Assembly: GCA_002118135.1 (NCBI GenBank)
Contig: BDIU01000003.1
Span: 257-44,974 of the forward strand
Source of the DNA: Trebouxia sp. TZW2008
Taxonomy: Eukaryota > Chlorophyta > Trebouxiophyceae > Trebouxiales > Trebouxiaceae
Direction of reading: 5' to 3'
DNA length: 44,718 nt
The translations under genes were made by a program, and so were the position numbers. This document shows positions 24,203-35,499 of the stretch, in pieces. The notes beneath the pieces are model-generated. The model ran no database searches. It was given only the letters and a program-made list of their open reading frames with translations, and was not told where the DNA came from. Position 1 is the first letter of the stretch. Each line of letters opens with the position of its first letter.

Positions 24203-26036
24203 TCAAGCATGAGCATAATCAACATCAAGCTTTGTCTCACAGCAGTTCAAATCTGCAGCATCGATGGTGTTCTGAAGCACAGCCGCAATTGTCATTGGAC
24301 CAACACCCCCTGGAACAGGCGTTATAGCCGAAGCCACCTCAGCAGCCTCATCATACGCTACATCACCGACTACGTGATACTTTCCTGTGTCTACATCACC
24401 TTCTACATTGATACCTACATCTATGACCACTGCGCCTGGCTTGACCCAGCTTTGTTTCACCAATTTTGCATACCCAACGGCGACTACAAGAATATCAGCG
24501 GTCCTTGCAATTCTTGGCAGTTCTTGCACTGGCGCTGAGTACATTGTTGGTGGATCGTCAACATCCAGAGATGAGTTCGTTTGCTTTTCTGCTGACTTGT
24601 ATAATTTGGACACCACTTGCTCTGCCTTGTCACCGAGTGCTGGAGGCTGTTTACTAACATCAGTTGCAGTTTCTGCTGGGTCATCTTGAGCAATAGGTTT
24701 GGGTATTGGTGGCAAGCAAGCGCCAGAGTCAGCTCTGGTCTGACCAGGCTGGCTGTCACCATCCATTCTGTTAACAAAAGCTTCTGGATAGGAACTTCTG
24801 GGACATACAGTGAGTGCTGCAACACCATTGGATTGTAGCAGCATTGCCATGGGAGTGCCAACAGTTCCGGAGTCCCCAATGACCACTGCTGTTTTGCCTT
24901 CAAGAGAGATTCCAGAGCGGGTGATCAGCTCCATGACGCCAAGAGCTGTGCAGGGGAGAAAATGTGGCTGCTGACGCTCTTTCAGCATCTGCCTGTGTGC
25001 AGCAAGCATTGCGCATGTTAACCTTGCACTGTGCATACCAGATTGCAGCAGCAGCACAAAGTGTTGGAGTTTGATTTCACCGACAACATCGCTGACATGC
25101 ATTCTAAACACATGCACAAACTGTCAACTTGAGAGCTGCCACCTTGTTTTGAATGAAGTAGGGCACAGCGCATGCAGTCATCAGGATGCTACAAAGAAGT
25201 TGTGGCAAGCATTGGCATGGATGACAGCTGTTCTGGAATGCCTAAGCTTGACGCTTGCCTGTGATGTGGGTGAAAGCCGTCTACATCTTTCCTTGGGTCA
25301 ATAGCTTTCACTATGGCTTCTTCATCAAGGTGCTTGGGCAGCGGCAACTGCATGAACAGCCTGCTTCAATGTCATCTCAATGATACCATCATTCAGGCCA
25401 AGAATTGCCCGGTGTCAAAGACAGTAGACAAGCAATTTGGTATGTCAATTGTTGCACCTGAACAAGAATTCCATCAATAGATAAGTTATGACAAAGATCC
25501 TTGACCACGGCCTCCACAGTTGTTTGTGGCACAGATTCTGGTAAGCGGTGGAGCAAAACATTTATCCCAACCTGCACACCATGATATCCATGAGAAATGT
25601 GGGAGGTTGCAAATTGGTCAGTGACCAGGCATGCACGCGTATAAAGAAACATGCAGTGCTGGCACAAGCTGGAGCAACAACAATGCATGACAGGTGCAAT
25701 TTGCAGCATGATGTCCTCTGCTCACTACCTTGGTGCCTGCTTCCTGTTTGCGCTGGACATAGATCTTTGAGTCAGGTCTGCTGCCAACAAGCACTACTCC
25801 AAGACCAGGGGAGCGTCCTAGGCGATCAGCTACATCAGCAGCCCTTGCCTGCAGGTCTGATTGCCACTGCTTGGAGATCTTCCTGCCGTCGAGGACTGCA
25901 GCTGCGTGGCCTGCAGATGAGTGAAAAGTCGAGTCTCAACCTAGCCATATTGTACCTGCTTGCAAGCCTGCTGCTCACCTCCCCGCTGCTGCAGTACAGA
26001 AGCAACTTTTCTGGATCTTGACCACAGCCGTAGCAT
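24203..26036 (-). CDS. folD: Mitochondrial methylenetetrahydrofolate dehydrogenase/cyclohydrolase with insertion
   Basis: Exons 26036-25979, 25910-25729, 25571-25458, 25347-25259 and 25028-24203 join in phase to 422 residues. The first exon encodes [19 protein letters not shown], an Arg-rich mitochondrial-type presequence. FolD landmarks: [15 protein letters not shown] (catalytic Tyr about 70, Lys about 74), [31 protein letters not shown], then Rossmann loop [30 protein letters not shown] and [11 protein letters not shown]. The enzyme interconverts methylene-, methenyl- and formyl-tetrahydrofolate in one-carbon metabolism. Odd points: the loop is GDS where many homologues have GRS; about 90 extra polar residues lie between TVC (about 223) and ADILVV (about 325); and intron 4 appears to use a GC donor. 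Confidence 0.92.
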
Positions 26037-26789
26037 GCCACAGCATTAGCCAAAGAACTCGGCTCCCACTAAGTGTGGTCTATCGAGTGCAGAATATTGC
26101 AACGCCGGTCTAACAGCTGACTGACCAGGCCACCATCAGATGTGTAAAGTTTGGGTCTCAATCAAACGGCTGGTAGAGTAGGTGAGCACTTAAGTATCAC
26201 GAACTGCAAGCACGTCAAGCATTGAGCGAGTGCGATGCGCCAACGCAGCGAGGCAGCTTGCTTTTGCCCTGATTTGACCGCACTGCACGTTGGCAATGCG
26301 TCTCCGAAACCAGGATGTGTCATGGAGCAAAAATGGTAAAAAGTTGAAACTGTGCTGCAACAAAAACTGCTGCCAATAGCTGCAGAGCGCAACCGCTCAC
26401 CCGCTTCCGGCCCACTCTTGCTGCTGTCGTTCCCTGACATTCAAGCAGCATGGGGCTCGGCGGCGCATTGTCACGCTGTAAAGCAGTTTTTGGTGACTTG
26501 TCAAGAGTTGTGCCAGGTGCAGTCAGACCTGCAGCCAGCAAGGCCCCAGTCAAGACTGGTTATCACGCCAAGGTATACCGTGTCACGACTACAATAGCTC
26601 AATTACTTCATGAGTTTCGGTGGCTCTGATGTCTGGCTTGTAGCTATTTTGGCCTAGAATACGTCAGAACTGCTGAGGCCAGCCGTGACCACATTGCTGA
26701 CGGACGTCATGGTGTTGTAGATAACACTCAGACCTGCACCCTATGGTCTCAACGCCTCGCCCTCCCGCACGGTTCTGTCCAAGGCCAAG
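26037..26789. promoter_or_regulatory. Divergent intergenic region between FolD and unknown gene
   Basis: About 750 bp lie between two outward-facing start codons. The segment 26200-26480 is moderately CpG-rich (GAGCGAGTGCGATGCGCC). Minus-strand frames at 26553-26320 and 26440-26162 were considered as extra FolD exons, but the compact presequence exon at 26036 already gives a complete enzyme. I see no other gene. Confidence 0.4.
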
Positions 26790-28333
26790 ATGGATGACTC
26801 CGTCGAAGTCACCTCCTTCCCGGGCACTCTGCCGCGTCTTGATGTTTTGGAGTCCGCACCGGCACTGAAGAAGCTCCCTGAGCGTGTTGTCACTGAGGCG
26901 TCCAGGGTATGCAGTGCATGCTGTTGTTTGACCACAAGTCAACTGTGCTGAAGTCGTGTTTGTCTTTGACCTCTTCCTCCCCTGTGTGTCAGCTGTTCAA
27001 GCTTTTGTGCAGGAGGAAGAAGACGTCATCCAGGCTATGTGGGGCATCTGCTCAAAAGTGCTTGATGACCAGCTCAAGAGTGATGCAGCCGTCATGGAGC
27101 TGCAGTTTGCCCAGCGTGCAGCCCCTGCAGGGGTATCTGCTGTATGGCCCTTTGCAGGCAGTAACAGCCACATCACCAATCTAGCATGCTGCAAATACAG
27201 CATTTCAGACCTGCTCCATGCAGCATTTCACCAGCAGCGCGTGCAGCACATACTGCCACTTGTGCAAGAGCTGCTGCTTGCATCGACCATTGTTCACCCC
27301 AACCAGTGTCCACTTCTCCATGAGACGCTGTCTCTGCTTGTGGAGCTTTACCCACACGCACAGCTGTCAAGGGATGATCAAGATGTCATTGCCAGCATTC
27401 TTGGCCGCTGGGGTCTTCAGCCGAAGCCTATGTCAGCTGACTTCCTGGTGTGGACTGATGAGCAGCCAACGTCCTGGTGGAACCCTGGCATGGAACAGCC
27501 AGATTGCTTTCTGCCCGGCAATGGTTTTGTGCTCTTTGGAGTGGGTCAACTGCAGCAGCCTCGCTCTACTATCTTCAACCCCTTTCCCACAGCCTTGCAG
27601 TTGCCAACACAGCCTAACACCAATGCAGCTACAAGCAACAGCACTCAGCATATCAACCCTGACACTCAGGTGAGCCACTCATCTGATGCGTGAAGTGACA
27701 TTCTGATCATCTTGCCTGTTGCCTATGCATTGTATGTTCTTTGTGAACGTCATGCAAGGCAAACTCAGCTGCCACAATTCAGCAACTGCTCATATAGCTG
27801 CGGCACACACTCTTCAGCCGTGCATATGCCATGAATGCATGCAGAACAGAGCTTCAGCATTACGCACTGAATGTGACCGTGAGCGCATATTTGGCTGCCA
27901 GGCACAAGCTGTGGCTCAGCAAATTTTGTGTGATGTGCAGAATGGCCTTGTTACACAAGCTGCCATGGCAGCAGCAGTGCAGGCTGCCAGGCAGGAGGAG
28001 CAGCAGAAGGCCAAAGCTGCCCTAGACAAGGCACATGCAGAGGGGCTGCAAGCAGTTGCTCATGCCATGCGAGAGGGCCGCACAGCCACAAAGAGAGCAG
28101 TGGCCTATGCCATTGCGAGGAGCAAACTTGACAAGACAGACAAGATCCATGTGTTTGAGACATTGAGTGAGCAGCCTAGTGATATCTTTATGGTCAAAGC
28201 ATACTATGAGCGCCACACTAATGTCTTCCACTTTGATTTCAATGAGCGGATGCGACAAAGGAGGAGGGAAAGGCTCACTGCTGAGAGCATGAGCACTGAG
28301 GAATTTGATGACAGTGGTGCTGTTGACGAGTGA
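26790..28333 (+). CDS. Unrecognised protein of about 420 residues, helical C-terminus
   Basis: Exons 26790-26906, 27013-27669 and 27845-28333 all join in phase 0, giving 420 residues from MDDSVEVTSF to GAVDE. I do not recognise the family. The middle part is compact and conserved-looking, with clusters such as SISDLLHAAFHQ, ASTIVHPNQCPLL and ILGRWGLQPKPM. A Trp/Pro-rich segment follows (WTDEQPTSWWNPGMEQPDCF). A low-complexity Gln/Asn/Thr linker spans the exon 2-3 border. The last exon encodes an Ala/Gln/Lys-rich helix, then TDKIHVFETLSEQPSDIFMV and a basic ERMRQRRRERL tail. No signal peptide or membrane segment is visible. The phase-consistent acceptor for exon 2 is TTTGTGCAG. It is probably soluble; function unknown. 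Confidence 0.65.
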
Positions 28334-29221
28334 CACAGACAGTAATGCACTTGCTGGATGAGGGGGATGCTGATCTTGTGCATGTCTGGTCCTGTTCCTT
28401 TGTGTCCAGTGCGGTTTGAAAGGTGTCAATACCATGAACAGCTTACCTTCAAGGCCGTCTTTTTGCACCAGATGTGCGTGTAGCCATTGGCATTGCTGTC
28501 ATTGGCTGCATGCTAAGCACTGTGTGAAAAGCTGGAGGTAGCTAGTCCCAGACACAGTGTCGACTGGATACTGTCAGTTGATGATGAACAGCAGCAGATA
28601 TACTTAACTGCTGATACATGTCATGCAACAGCAACCTTCCAGCTTTTTATCTAAAATTTATCCTTTGCGTGAATGAATGGTCGGTCAGGTGATGTAATGA
28701 AGGTCTAGAATTTATTCTGTTGGTTTTCATTTGCATGTGATGAGCTGGAGTGGCGAGCAACTCTTGTGCATGCCAAGCTATTTTGATGTGGCCAGTTCAT
28801 CAAGACGCACTTGTACTGGCGCACTACTGACAAGGCAACACTGCCATGTGACATGGCCCATGTCAACAGCATCTGTTGCACTTCTGTGTGTAGCAAAGAA
28901 GCGTGCACAAACAAAGGGTTTTCAGCGACCTGGTGCTCTGCGGTAAGCTTCTGACTTGGGTGCCTAGCCATTCCACTTGCTTGCTGTTGGCGATTTGTTT
29001 CTTCACATCTTGACATCTGCTTGTTTGATGAACATCAATGCCTGTGATTGCATCCTGCAAGCAACTTCATGTTGCTTTGCATGCGCTGCTGTTGGACTAA
29101 CCAAATGCAATCAAACCGTTTCATCAACATCAAGACCTCTACATCCTCAGCAGTGTGCTTCTGGTTGGTTTTTTGTGTGGGCAGAGTTGTGGAAGGGACA
29201 GCACACAGTCCACTGGCTGAC
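28334..29221. other. Intergenic stretch, possible unplaced exons
   Basis: This follows the stop of the unrecognised gene. No motif-bearing frame was found. A donor-like GCG/GTAAGC at about 28942 and acceptor-like sequence before it could belong to upstream exons of the small plus-strand gene ending at 29549, but the chain could not be completed. Confidence 0.3.
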
Positions 29222-29549
29222 ATGACCATCAACAATGCAACAAAGTCTGCAAAGCTGCCCAAAGCCTTATTCACAGTCAGAGGGGGGCCAACTGTTCCAA
29301 GAACTGTCAGGTGCAACTGCAATGCTGGAACAATTAGCATAAAGATCACTGAATTGAACCCTGCAGAGGTAACTACAAACAAGAGGAAGCAACATGGCTA
29401 GCCTACTCACGCAGCTGCAAGGGTCATTGCAATATGATGTGTTGATGCGCATTCGTCAAGCTAGAGCGCTTTTCCCAGAATGGCTGTGTGCAGACACACA
29501 CGAGAGTCTCAGCTTGTCTGCAGGGAAACAAACAGTTGGTGACGGCTAG
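29222..29549 (+). CDS. Possible small two-exon gene or 3' end of a larger one
   Basis: A frame that includes ATG 29222 runs to a good donor (GCAGAG/GTAACT, exon end 29368). An acceptor (ACTCACGCAG) lets it continue in phase 0 from 29415 to TAG 29547-29549. From that ATG the product would be 93 residues, ending RQARALFPEWLCADTHESLS...VGDG. The frame stays open upstream to about 29048 and an acceptor-like GGGCAG precedes 29185, so this may be the last two exons of a longer gene. I do not recognise the protein. The evidence is splice logic plus protein-like composition of the second exon. Confidence 0.35.
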
Positions 29550-30790
29550 GCATTAGTGCAAGTGTGTTGTGCAATCGGCTTGAAACAGAGCTCTACATTC
29601 AGGATCTGCAGCCTGCTGCTATCATCCTGTGAGCATGTTGGCCCCTCTCTCAAGTTTCCAGTTCTGCACCTTGATTAAGTGCAAGCTGAAGCTGGATAAC
29701 AGCACTAAACCGTAACGTCTTGAGGCTGTATACCATGGTCATCACTTTGCCAACACTTGGGCATGGGCAAAAGTATTTTGGCAGCTGCAGGTGCCGCTCA
29801 CTATCAGGCAGCAACAAGGCTCAGGACATGTGACCACTCCATCAGAATAGACGTCCTATACAAGTAAATAGCTTGCCCTGTCAGTGCTGCAGTATTGAAA
29901 ACGGCTGCTGCGCAGCCGTCACTTACAAACAGCTTGATGCCTCAGCGAAATTGTTCATTAGAACTTCAGAGCGCTGATCCAAGTGCCAAGATCAAGCCAC
30001 CTAGGGTTACTGCCCAGAGTTTTCGTAGGATAGTCAGCTGCATATCCCACCCACCATCCCGCCGTCTGATGTGGCATTGTACAGCATTCAAAATCTGCAA
30101 ATAGCAACTGTTCTCAGTCACCATCAGACAGGACAAGAAGTCTAGCACTATGGCAATGAGAGCACGGTCCTAGGGTGGCCCTGGTGTATGGGCTGTCCTC
30201 ACGCCGACAAAGTGAAAGTATGCTGTGCTGTGTTGTTCATTGATGGGCGACCTTGGTCACCCACTGAGCCAGCAGCGGTTGATGAGGGGTTTCTGACTTT
30301 TTGTATGCATGCACCGGTGCACTACTGCAACAGCACTTGCACCTTTTTCAACAATGCTCAGCCTTGATTATCAGATTGGATGCATGAGACAGCAGGCTCC
30401 TGAGACAAACTCAAAACAGACAAATGCTTGCATGCTGTCCTTATGATGCAAAGTGCATGCAGACTACGCAACCTTGATGCTGTAGTTGAGACCAGCGTTG
30501 ACTAACAGGATGTGCATTTCACTGCGCATGCAACAAGTCGCCAGTGCAATAAGCTGCATGGGTTTGGCATGCAGTCAGTTGCACAATGGCAAGGCTCACA
30601 GGCATGCTGGCAAGCAGGATGCTGCTCTGCCCCTGCTACCGTGCATAGCCTACAGTCAGCTGCATGCAGCAAAGTAAGTTTTGCCCTAAAATGCTGAATC
30701 ACCGTGCTTGGTAGCCATGCTAAACCCGTTCAAACACAGCAAGTTGTTCTGAACGCACCGTGCGCAGCCCCTCCTGAGCACCGTTTAACA
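29550..30790. other. Intergenic stretch upstream of HCF106
   Basis: About 1.2 kb with no supported gene. Minus-strand fragments encoding hydrophobic peptides (around 30050-29975 and 30170-30120) have plausible splice sites but could not be linked to a start or to any family. The last about 100 bp presumably carries the HCF106 promoter. Confidence 0.3.
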
Positions 30791-32035
30791 ATGATCGCCT
30801 TGCAGTGCGCGGGCCAAACGCCATTGTGTAGACCTAGGACCTCGCAGCTCTCAGGACACTTGAGCTGTCGAGCCTACAACTTGCCAAGCCAAAACTCCTT
30901 TCTGGGCCAGCGAATAGGGCTGACCAGTACAAGTAAGTTCATTGCTCTTGCTCGTGGTGCAGCCAAGCTTGTCGACTTGACTCAGCCCTTCAGCTCGTGC
31001 AGGAGTGCCACACAAACCCCGGCGCACAGCTCCTGTGGGATCACCTAGCACAACTCGTAGGCAGGTCTGTACCCAGCGCTGCACCTCAGGCTGTGTCTGC
31101 TGTATTGATCTGCAAATCATCTCGTCCGGAATGCTTGGTGCAGGTAGCAGTTGCATCTGTGTTTGGCGTTGGAGCGCCAGAAGCAATTCTAGTTGGTGTT
31201 GTGGCTCTTGTAGTGTTTGGACCCAAAGGTCTAGCTGAGGTATGCTGCTTCACACAAGAGCCATGTGCATGTCTGTTGTGGCTGCCAGACTGTCCATCAT
31301 GTTATGGCATCTCTAGCAGCAAGCTGACTATATGCCTGTTGTTGCCAAGTCGCTGCTGTAATAGCTGCTTGCCAACAAGTGAAGTTTGTGGCTGGCCTTA
31401 GACACACAGAACTCCTTGCACAAAGAGCGTGCAATGTTAGGCCATGTGCGCTAGTCTCTAGCACAGTAGTCTTTGGAGACAAAGCAAAGTGTCTGTTTTC
31501 TATCAGGCTTTGCATCTTGCGACGTCATTTGCAGGCAGCCAAAAGTCTTGGCGCAAGTCTACGAGGCTTTGCGCCCACCATCAGAGAGCTTGCAGGCGTC
31601 TCAAATGAGCTCAAGCAGACTCTAGAGCAAGAAATTGGACTTGATGAGATCAGGCGAGAGTGGCGAGACGGCAGCCTACAACAATATAAAGTGCCAAACC
31701 AGCAGGAAGCCTCTGGAACCAACAGACTAGACCCCAAAGACAGTGGCAATAGTCAAGCCACAACACCACAGCCAAAAGAGGTGACAGATGCAACAGTTGC
31801 TGAGATTGATCCTGACATAGCCCAAAAGAGAGCTGATTCAGCTCGTTTGGCGTGGGGAGAGATCTCAAACACCTCGCACATGTCAGAAAATCACCCACAA
31901 AACAGCAAAGATGAGGCACAACCAACTGCCAAGACCGTTGATTCTGGAGTTGGCGGCATGAGCATAGAGGAGTTGGAAGCAGAGCTAGCTCGCCGCAGGA
32001 GTAAGCAGTCCTCTGCAAGCAGCAAGGAGGCCTAG
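30791..32035 (+). CDS. HCF106: Chloroplast Tat translocase subunit HCF106 (TatB-like)
   Basis: Exons 30791-30932, 31003-31064, 31144-31239 and 31535-32035 join in phase to 266 residues. About 70 residues of Ser/Thr/Arg-rich transit peptide (RVPHKPRRTAPVGSPSTTRR) precede the TatB signature FGVGAPEAILVG...VVFGPKGLAE, with the conserved Glu of GAPE near residue 81. An amphipathic helix follows (AKSLGASLRGFAPTIREL), then SNELKQTLEQEIGLDEIR, as in plant HCF106. The protein sits in the thylakoid membrane by one N-terminal span. With cpTatC it binds twin-arginine precursors in the delta-pH/Tat pathway. The C-terminal tail is long, polar and repetitive in Ser, Gln and Lys, as usual. Exon 2 was chosen because it alone gives a strong CAG/GTCTGT donor and the right phase. 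Confidence 0.9.
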
Positions 32036-32889
32036 TTCACCTCACATTGCTGCTTGGGACATCTTTATGGTCAATGCAGTGTTTAGTCAATTGTTGCCTG
32101 GGTGTAGAGGTGTGCAGTGTGATGCGTGCTGATCAGTTCTTGAGCAATGTTCTGAGTGCCCATTGATGAAATCAAGTGTTGTCATGTATGCACAATCAGC
32201 GCTTGAAGCAGGTGTGTGATGATGCTTTGAATTTGTTCTGAATTTGCTTGGCAATTCTAGGATCAGTGCTGTACCGATACAGCTGCATGAGTTTTGAAAA
32301 TGCTCATGTCTTGTGTGCAGCAACTGACACCCTGTGTTAGTACACTTTGCATAACAGCATCAGCCCCACGCGTTTTACACAATGACTCCAAATGTGACAC
32401 ATACAAGGCATTTGCAAAAGACTGGAGCAGATTTCTGCCAGGCCTGAACGCTGCTGTCTCAAAAATCGCACTCATTGCTGGCACCATACATTTACACACT
32501 CCTCTCATCGGCCGCTAGCGGAACAAGCCAAAGAAGGGTGACACAAGACAAAGCCTCGTGATGATCTGAACACAGGGCATGCTGAATACCTTCGTACAAG
32601 ATTGTACACAGTCACTGAGTTCCTGGTCTACTGATTTCTGAGTTACAGGTCAAGCAATCAATGGCGTGCCCTCAGCAGCCGATGTGACTACAGCTTGAGT
32701 TGAGTCAATGGTCTAACTTGATTGGCTGACATAGTCTTACCAGCAGGCAACGCAGTTTCCATCTCAGCCAATCAGCAACAAAATCACATGCTGATGCCAG
32801 GTCGCTTCTGCTGACAGATGCTCTCAGTGCAACGCTGAACGGCGCAGTCACATACAACACGTGTGGTTCGTTTCTCTTCTTTTCTGCTA
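32036..32889. other. Convergent intergenic region, no supported gene
   Basis: HCF106 (+) and RNase HII (-) converge across about 850 bp. Open frames at 32263-32518 on both strands mirror each other and carry no motif. I see no repeat or RNA gene. Confidence 0.35.
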
Positions 32890-35196
32890 TCAACTGTTGG
32901 CTTGTGAGCTGACCGCATCAACAACTTGGCCGGCCTCAATCCAGAGCCTCAAGGGTGCAAAAGAGCGGCGGTGGATGGGGCAAGCTCCCAGCTGCTGCAG
33001 TGCTGCCATATGCGCTGCAGTGCCGTACCCCTTATGCTGTGCAAAGTTGTACTGAGGCCATTGCTCGTGATACTTGTCCATCAGCTGATCCCTTGTGACC
33101 TGCAAACATGGGTTGGCAGTGCAGCTGGCCGACAATGTTTGATGATGACAAGTTGTCACAATGCACCCAGGAGTGAGCCATGTGCAGGTGAGTTACAGAT
33201 GCTGATGCATGCCTTGACACGCTATAAGACACAGCCTCAAAGTTACAGTAATCTATGCACAGTGTCGCTCCACGTGGCACTAAAGCATATGAGTCTCATA
33301 CAAGGACAGAAGCAAGCCAGGAGTGGATTGCCCATGCTGACACAAACTCTTGCATCTGACCACATGCATGCCTTTGATACGTGTTGCCTTCACAGCTGCT
33401 GCCAATCACTTGTGTACATGCAATAGCTCACAGCAGACAATGCAAGGGAATTTCCATCACGCGCATCACTTCATGGAATACCACGCAAGCCTATGTGCAC
33501 ACCTTTGCCAGGATAGAAGCTGCAGCAATGACAGTAGATGTGGAGTCGCCTCGAACTACAGTCTTGCTGTGCTCACTGCTGAGCCCCTTGGGAAGCTGGT
33601 TGCCATCAACAAGCGTGTACTCAGCAGGTGAGGGCAGTGCGGCAACAGCCCCCTCCATGGCCTTCAAGGTGGCTTGCAGAATGTTCATCTGATCAATTGC
33701 TGCAACATCCACAATGCACCTGTGACACCCCATGGAGCTTGTTCATGCTGGTGCTTCTGATGGCAGCGAGTCACTGTGCTGTATAAGGTGCCAGAACAAG
33801 CCATTTACAGCAATAGACATGTGGACTTGAATACTGCAAGGTAGGCAATGCAAGTTCTGCTGAGGATGCATGGGGTTGCTAGACTTGCTGTAGTGCAATT
33901 GGGGTGCTACTACTTCCTGATGCTATTGCTTTTCAAGTGGTGAAGAGCAGGTGGCCTCTGTCAAGGACACAGCAACAGCCGGCACAACATCCACTGCAGA
34001 ACGTTGTAAAAACCATCATGGAGTCGCGTTAGGAGTTGCATTTGCTTACGTGGCACAAACAACTTCTGGGTGCTCTAGCAGGAGCCCGTACACGCGCTCT
34101 CGCTGTACAGCGGTCATGAGCTTGCTGTCTCTGATGCCTGGGATGTCAACATGCAGAGGGATGATGCAGGCCCCTGCCACAACAGGGCCCGCTAGGGGTC
34201 CCCTTCCTGCCTCATCTACCCCTGCAAACATAATAGTCTGCCTCTGATGCATATCAGACATGGATGCAAGGGCAAAACACTGCCCATAGTGCATAGAAGA
34301 ACAACAAGAGTTCTACATTGTATCAGCCAGCCAACAAGGCTGAATGCATGTGCCATGCCATGATTATGATTGTCCTGCGGCTACATCTCTTAAAATTGGA
34401 TTGACACAAAGATGAGCATATGTACAGCAGCTTTAGGCATTCTGTGACATAGTGACATATCAACTGTGCATGGAAAATTGGATGGTGTCCATGTATGCGT
34501 TTCAAGCATGCTTTGCTGAGCTTCCTCCTCTGTGTGCCTCTGTATAAATTTGGTGCACAAACGCTTTTGGCTGTTTGCTGACAGAACTTGATGTTTTGCC
34601 ACCTTGCATTGGCAGAAGCTGGCATACAGGCATCACACTTGTATGCTGCTATCAAGGAAGTGAAAAAGTCTGTGTCAAACTCTACAATGTTCAGCATTTG
34701 TGAGCAAGCTAATTGCACAACAGCTGGTTGATGAATATGTTGGGTGCAACAGAGCTTCTATTTTAAATTGGTGCATGGCTTTTGGCATCATATCTGCACA
34801 TCCAATGTAGTAGAGAAATACGATGCACAGAGTGAGCAGGAAGGTGCAAGATTGTTGTAAGGCGCAGTCACCTGCAATTTGCTTGAAACCCTTTGCCCAA
34901 AGCTGCTGTTCCAAGCTGCGACTGGGCAGACCAGGCACTGCCTTCACAGGTTGATCAGACTCAAGTGCAGGACTTGATTCTTGCAGCTCTAGAGCTGGTC
35001 TGCCTCGGCCACGGTTTTGTAATACGGTAGCACCTCGTGGCTGTGCGCTCTCTTCTTTGAGGCCACTGCAGCACATAGCATGCAGTCAGCCTTTCATCAG
35101 GTGAAGGTGCGAGCGTTGGAGGAGTGACATTCACCTAGCGGCAGGCTTCCCAGCAACTCTTGCAGACCTTCTGAGCTTGACTGGGCTTGAAATCAT
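32890..35196 (-). CDS. rnhB: Ribonuclease HII
   Basis: Exons 35196-35135, 35065-34872, 34221-34050, 33719-33503 and 33099-32890 join in phase to 284 residues. The catalytic core is complete: [18 protein letters not shown] (Asp and Glu, with the Gly codon split by intron 2), IRDSK, TLVDGN and the C-terminal HKGYGTAAH. The enzyme cleaves the RNA strand of RNA-DNA hybrids and single ribonucleotides in DNA. A bacterial-type single-chain RNase HII in an alga most likely serves plastid or mitochondrial DNA. About 65 residues of Ser/Pro/Gln-rich sequence precede the core, after a basic start ([16 protein letters not shown]). The same frame is open upstream to ATG 35418, which would add 74 residues, including four Cys in a row, so the start is uncertain. 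Confidence 0.9.
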
Positions 35197-35499
35197 GACA
35201 TTGCACGCTGAAAAACGCAGCAACTGGGCCAGGGCTGCCCTCGATCGCTTGCTACAGGGACGCCCGCACGCTGTCGACGCCACACGTGGCAAACAGAGAT
35301 GGCGTTCAAGTGAATAGGCTAAGTGTTCGCTCAGTTCTGCGAACGCTCGTGAACGCCGAGTCGAACAGCAGCAACAAAATTTGAACTCGACAGGCTTGCT
35401 CCGAAACCAAAGCAACAAAGCTGCCGAAAGGTTGACAGGGTGCGGGTTCCAACGCGCTGCACAGCTCAGGCATCATCAGGTCTTCTCCATGCTCAGGGG
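35197..35499. promoter_or_regulatory. Short divergent promoter between RNase HII and zinc-finger genes
   Basis: The start codons lie about 300 bp apart, or only about 80 bp apart if RNase HII starts at 35418. The stretch is strongly CpG-rich (GAACGCTCGTGAACGCCGAG), unlike the surrounding introns. A bidirectional promoter is inferred. Confidence 0.5.

Noticed and set aside
24540..24775. FolD insertion read as a retained intron
   Set aside because: The donor and acceptor candidates I examined differ in phase, and the frame stays open throughout; kept as a translated insertion pending cDNA.
29035..29382. Hydrophobic minus-strand open frame (LHLTVLGTVGPPLTV...)
   Set aside because: The opposite strand has an open frame with matching splice sites into a second exon ending in a stop, so this is more likely its shadow.
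30475..30530. Minus-strand peptide MHILLVNAGLNYSIK resembling a short-chain dehydrogenase motif
   Set aside because: No Rossmann GxxxGxG, no YxxxK and too little room for the remaining exons before the next open frames; probably chance.
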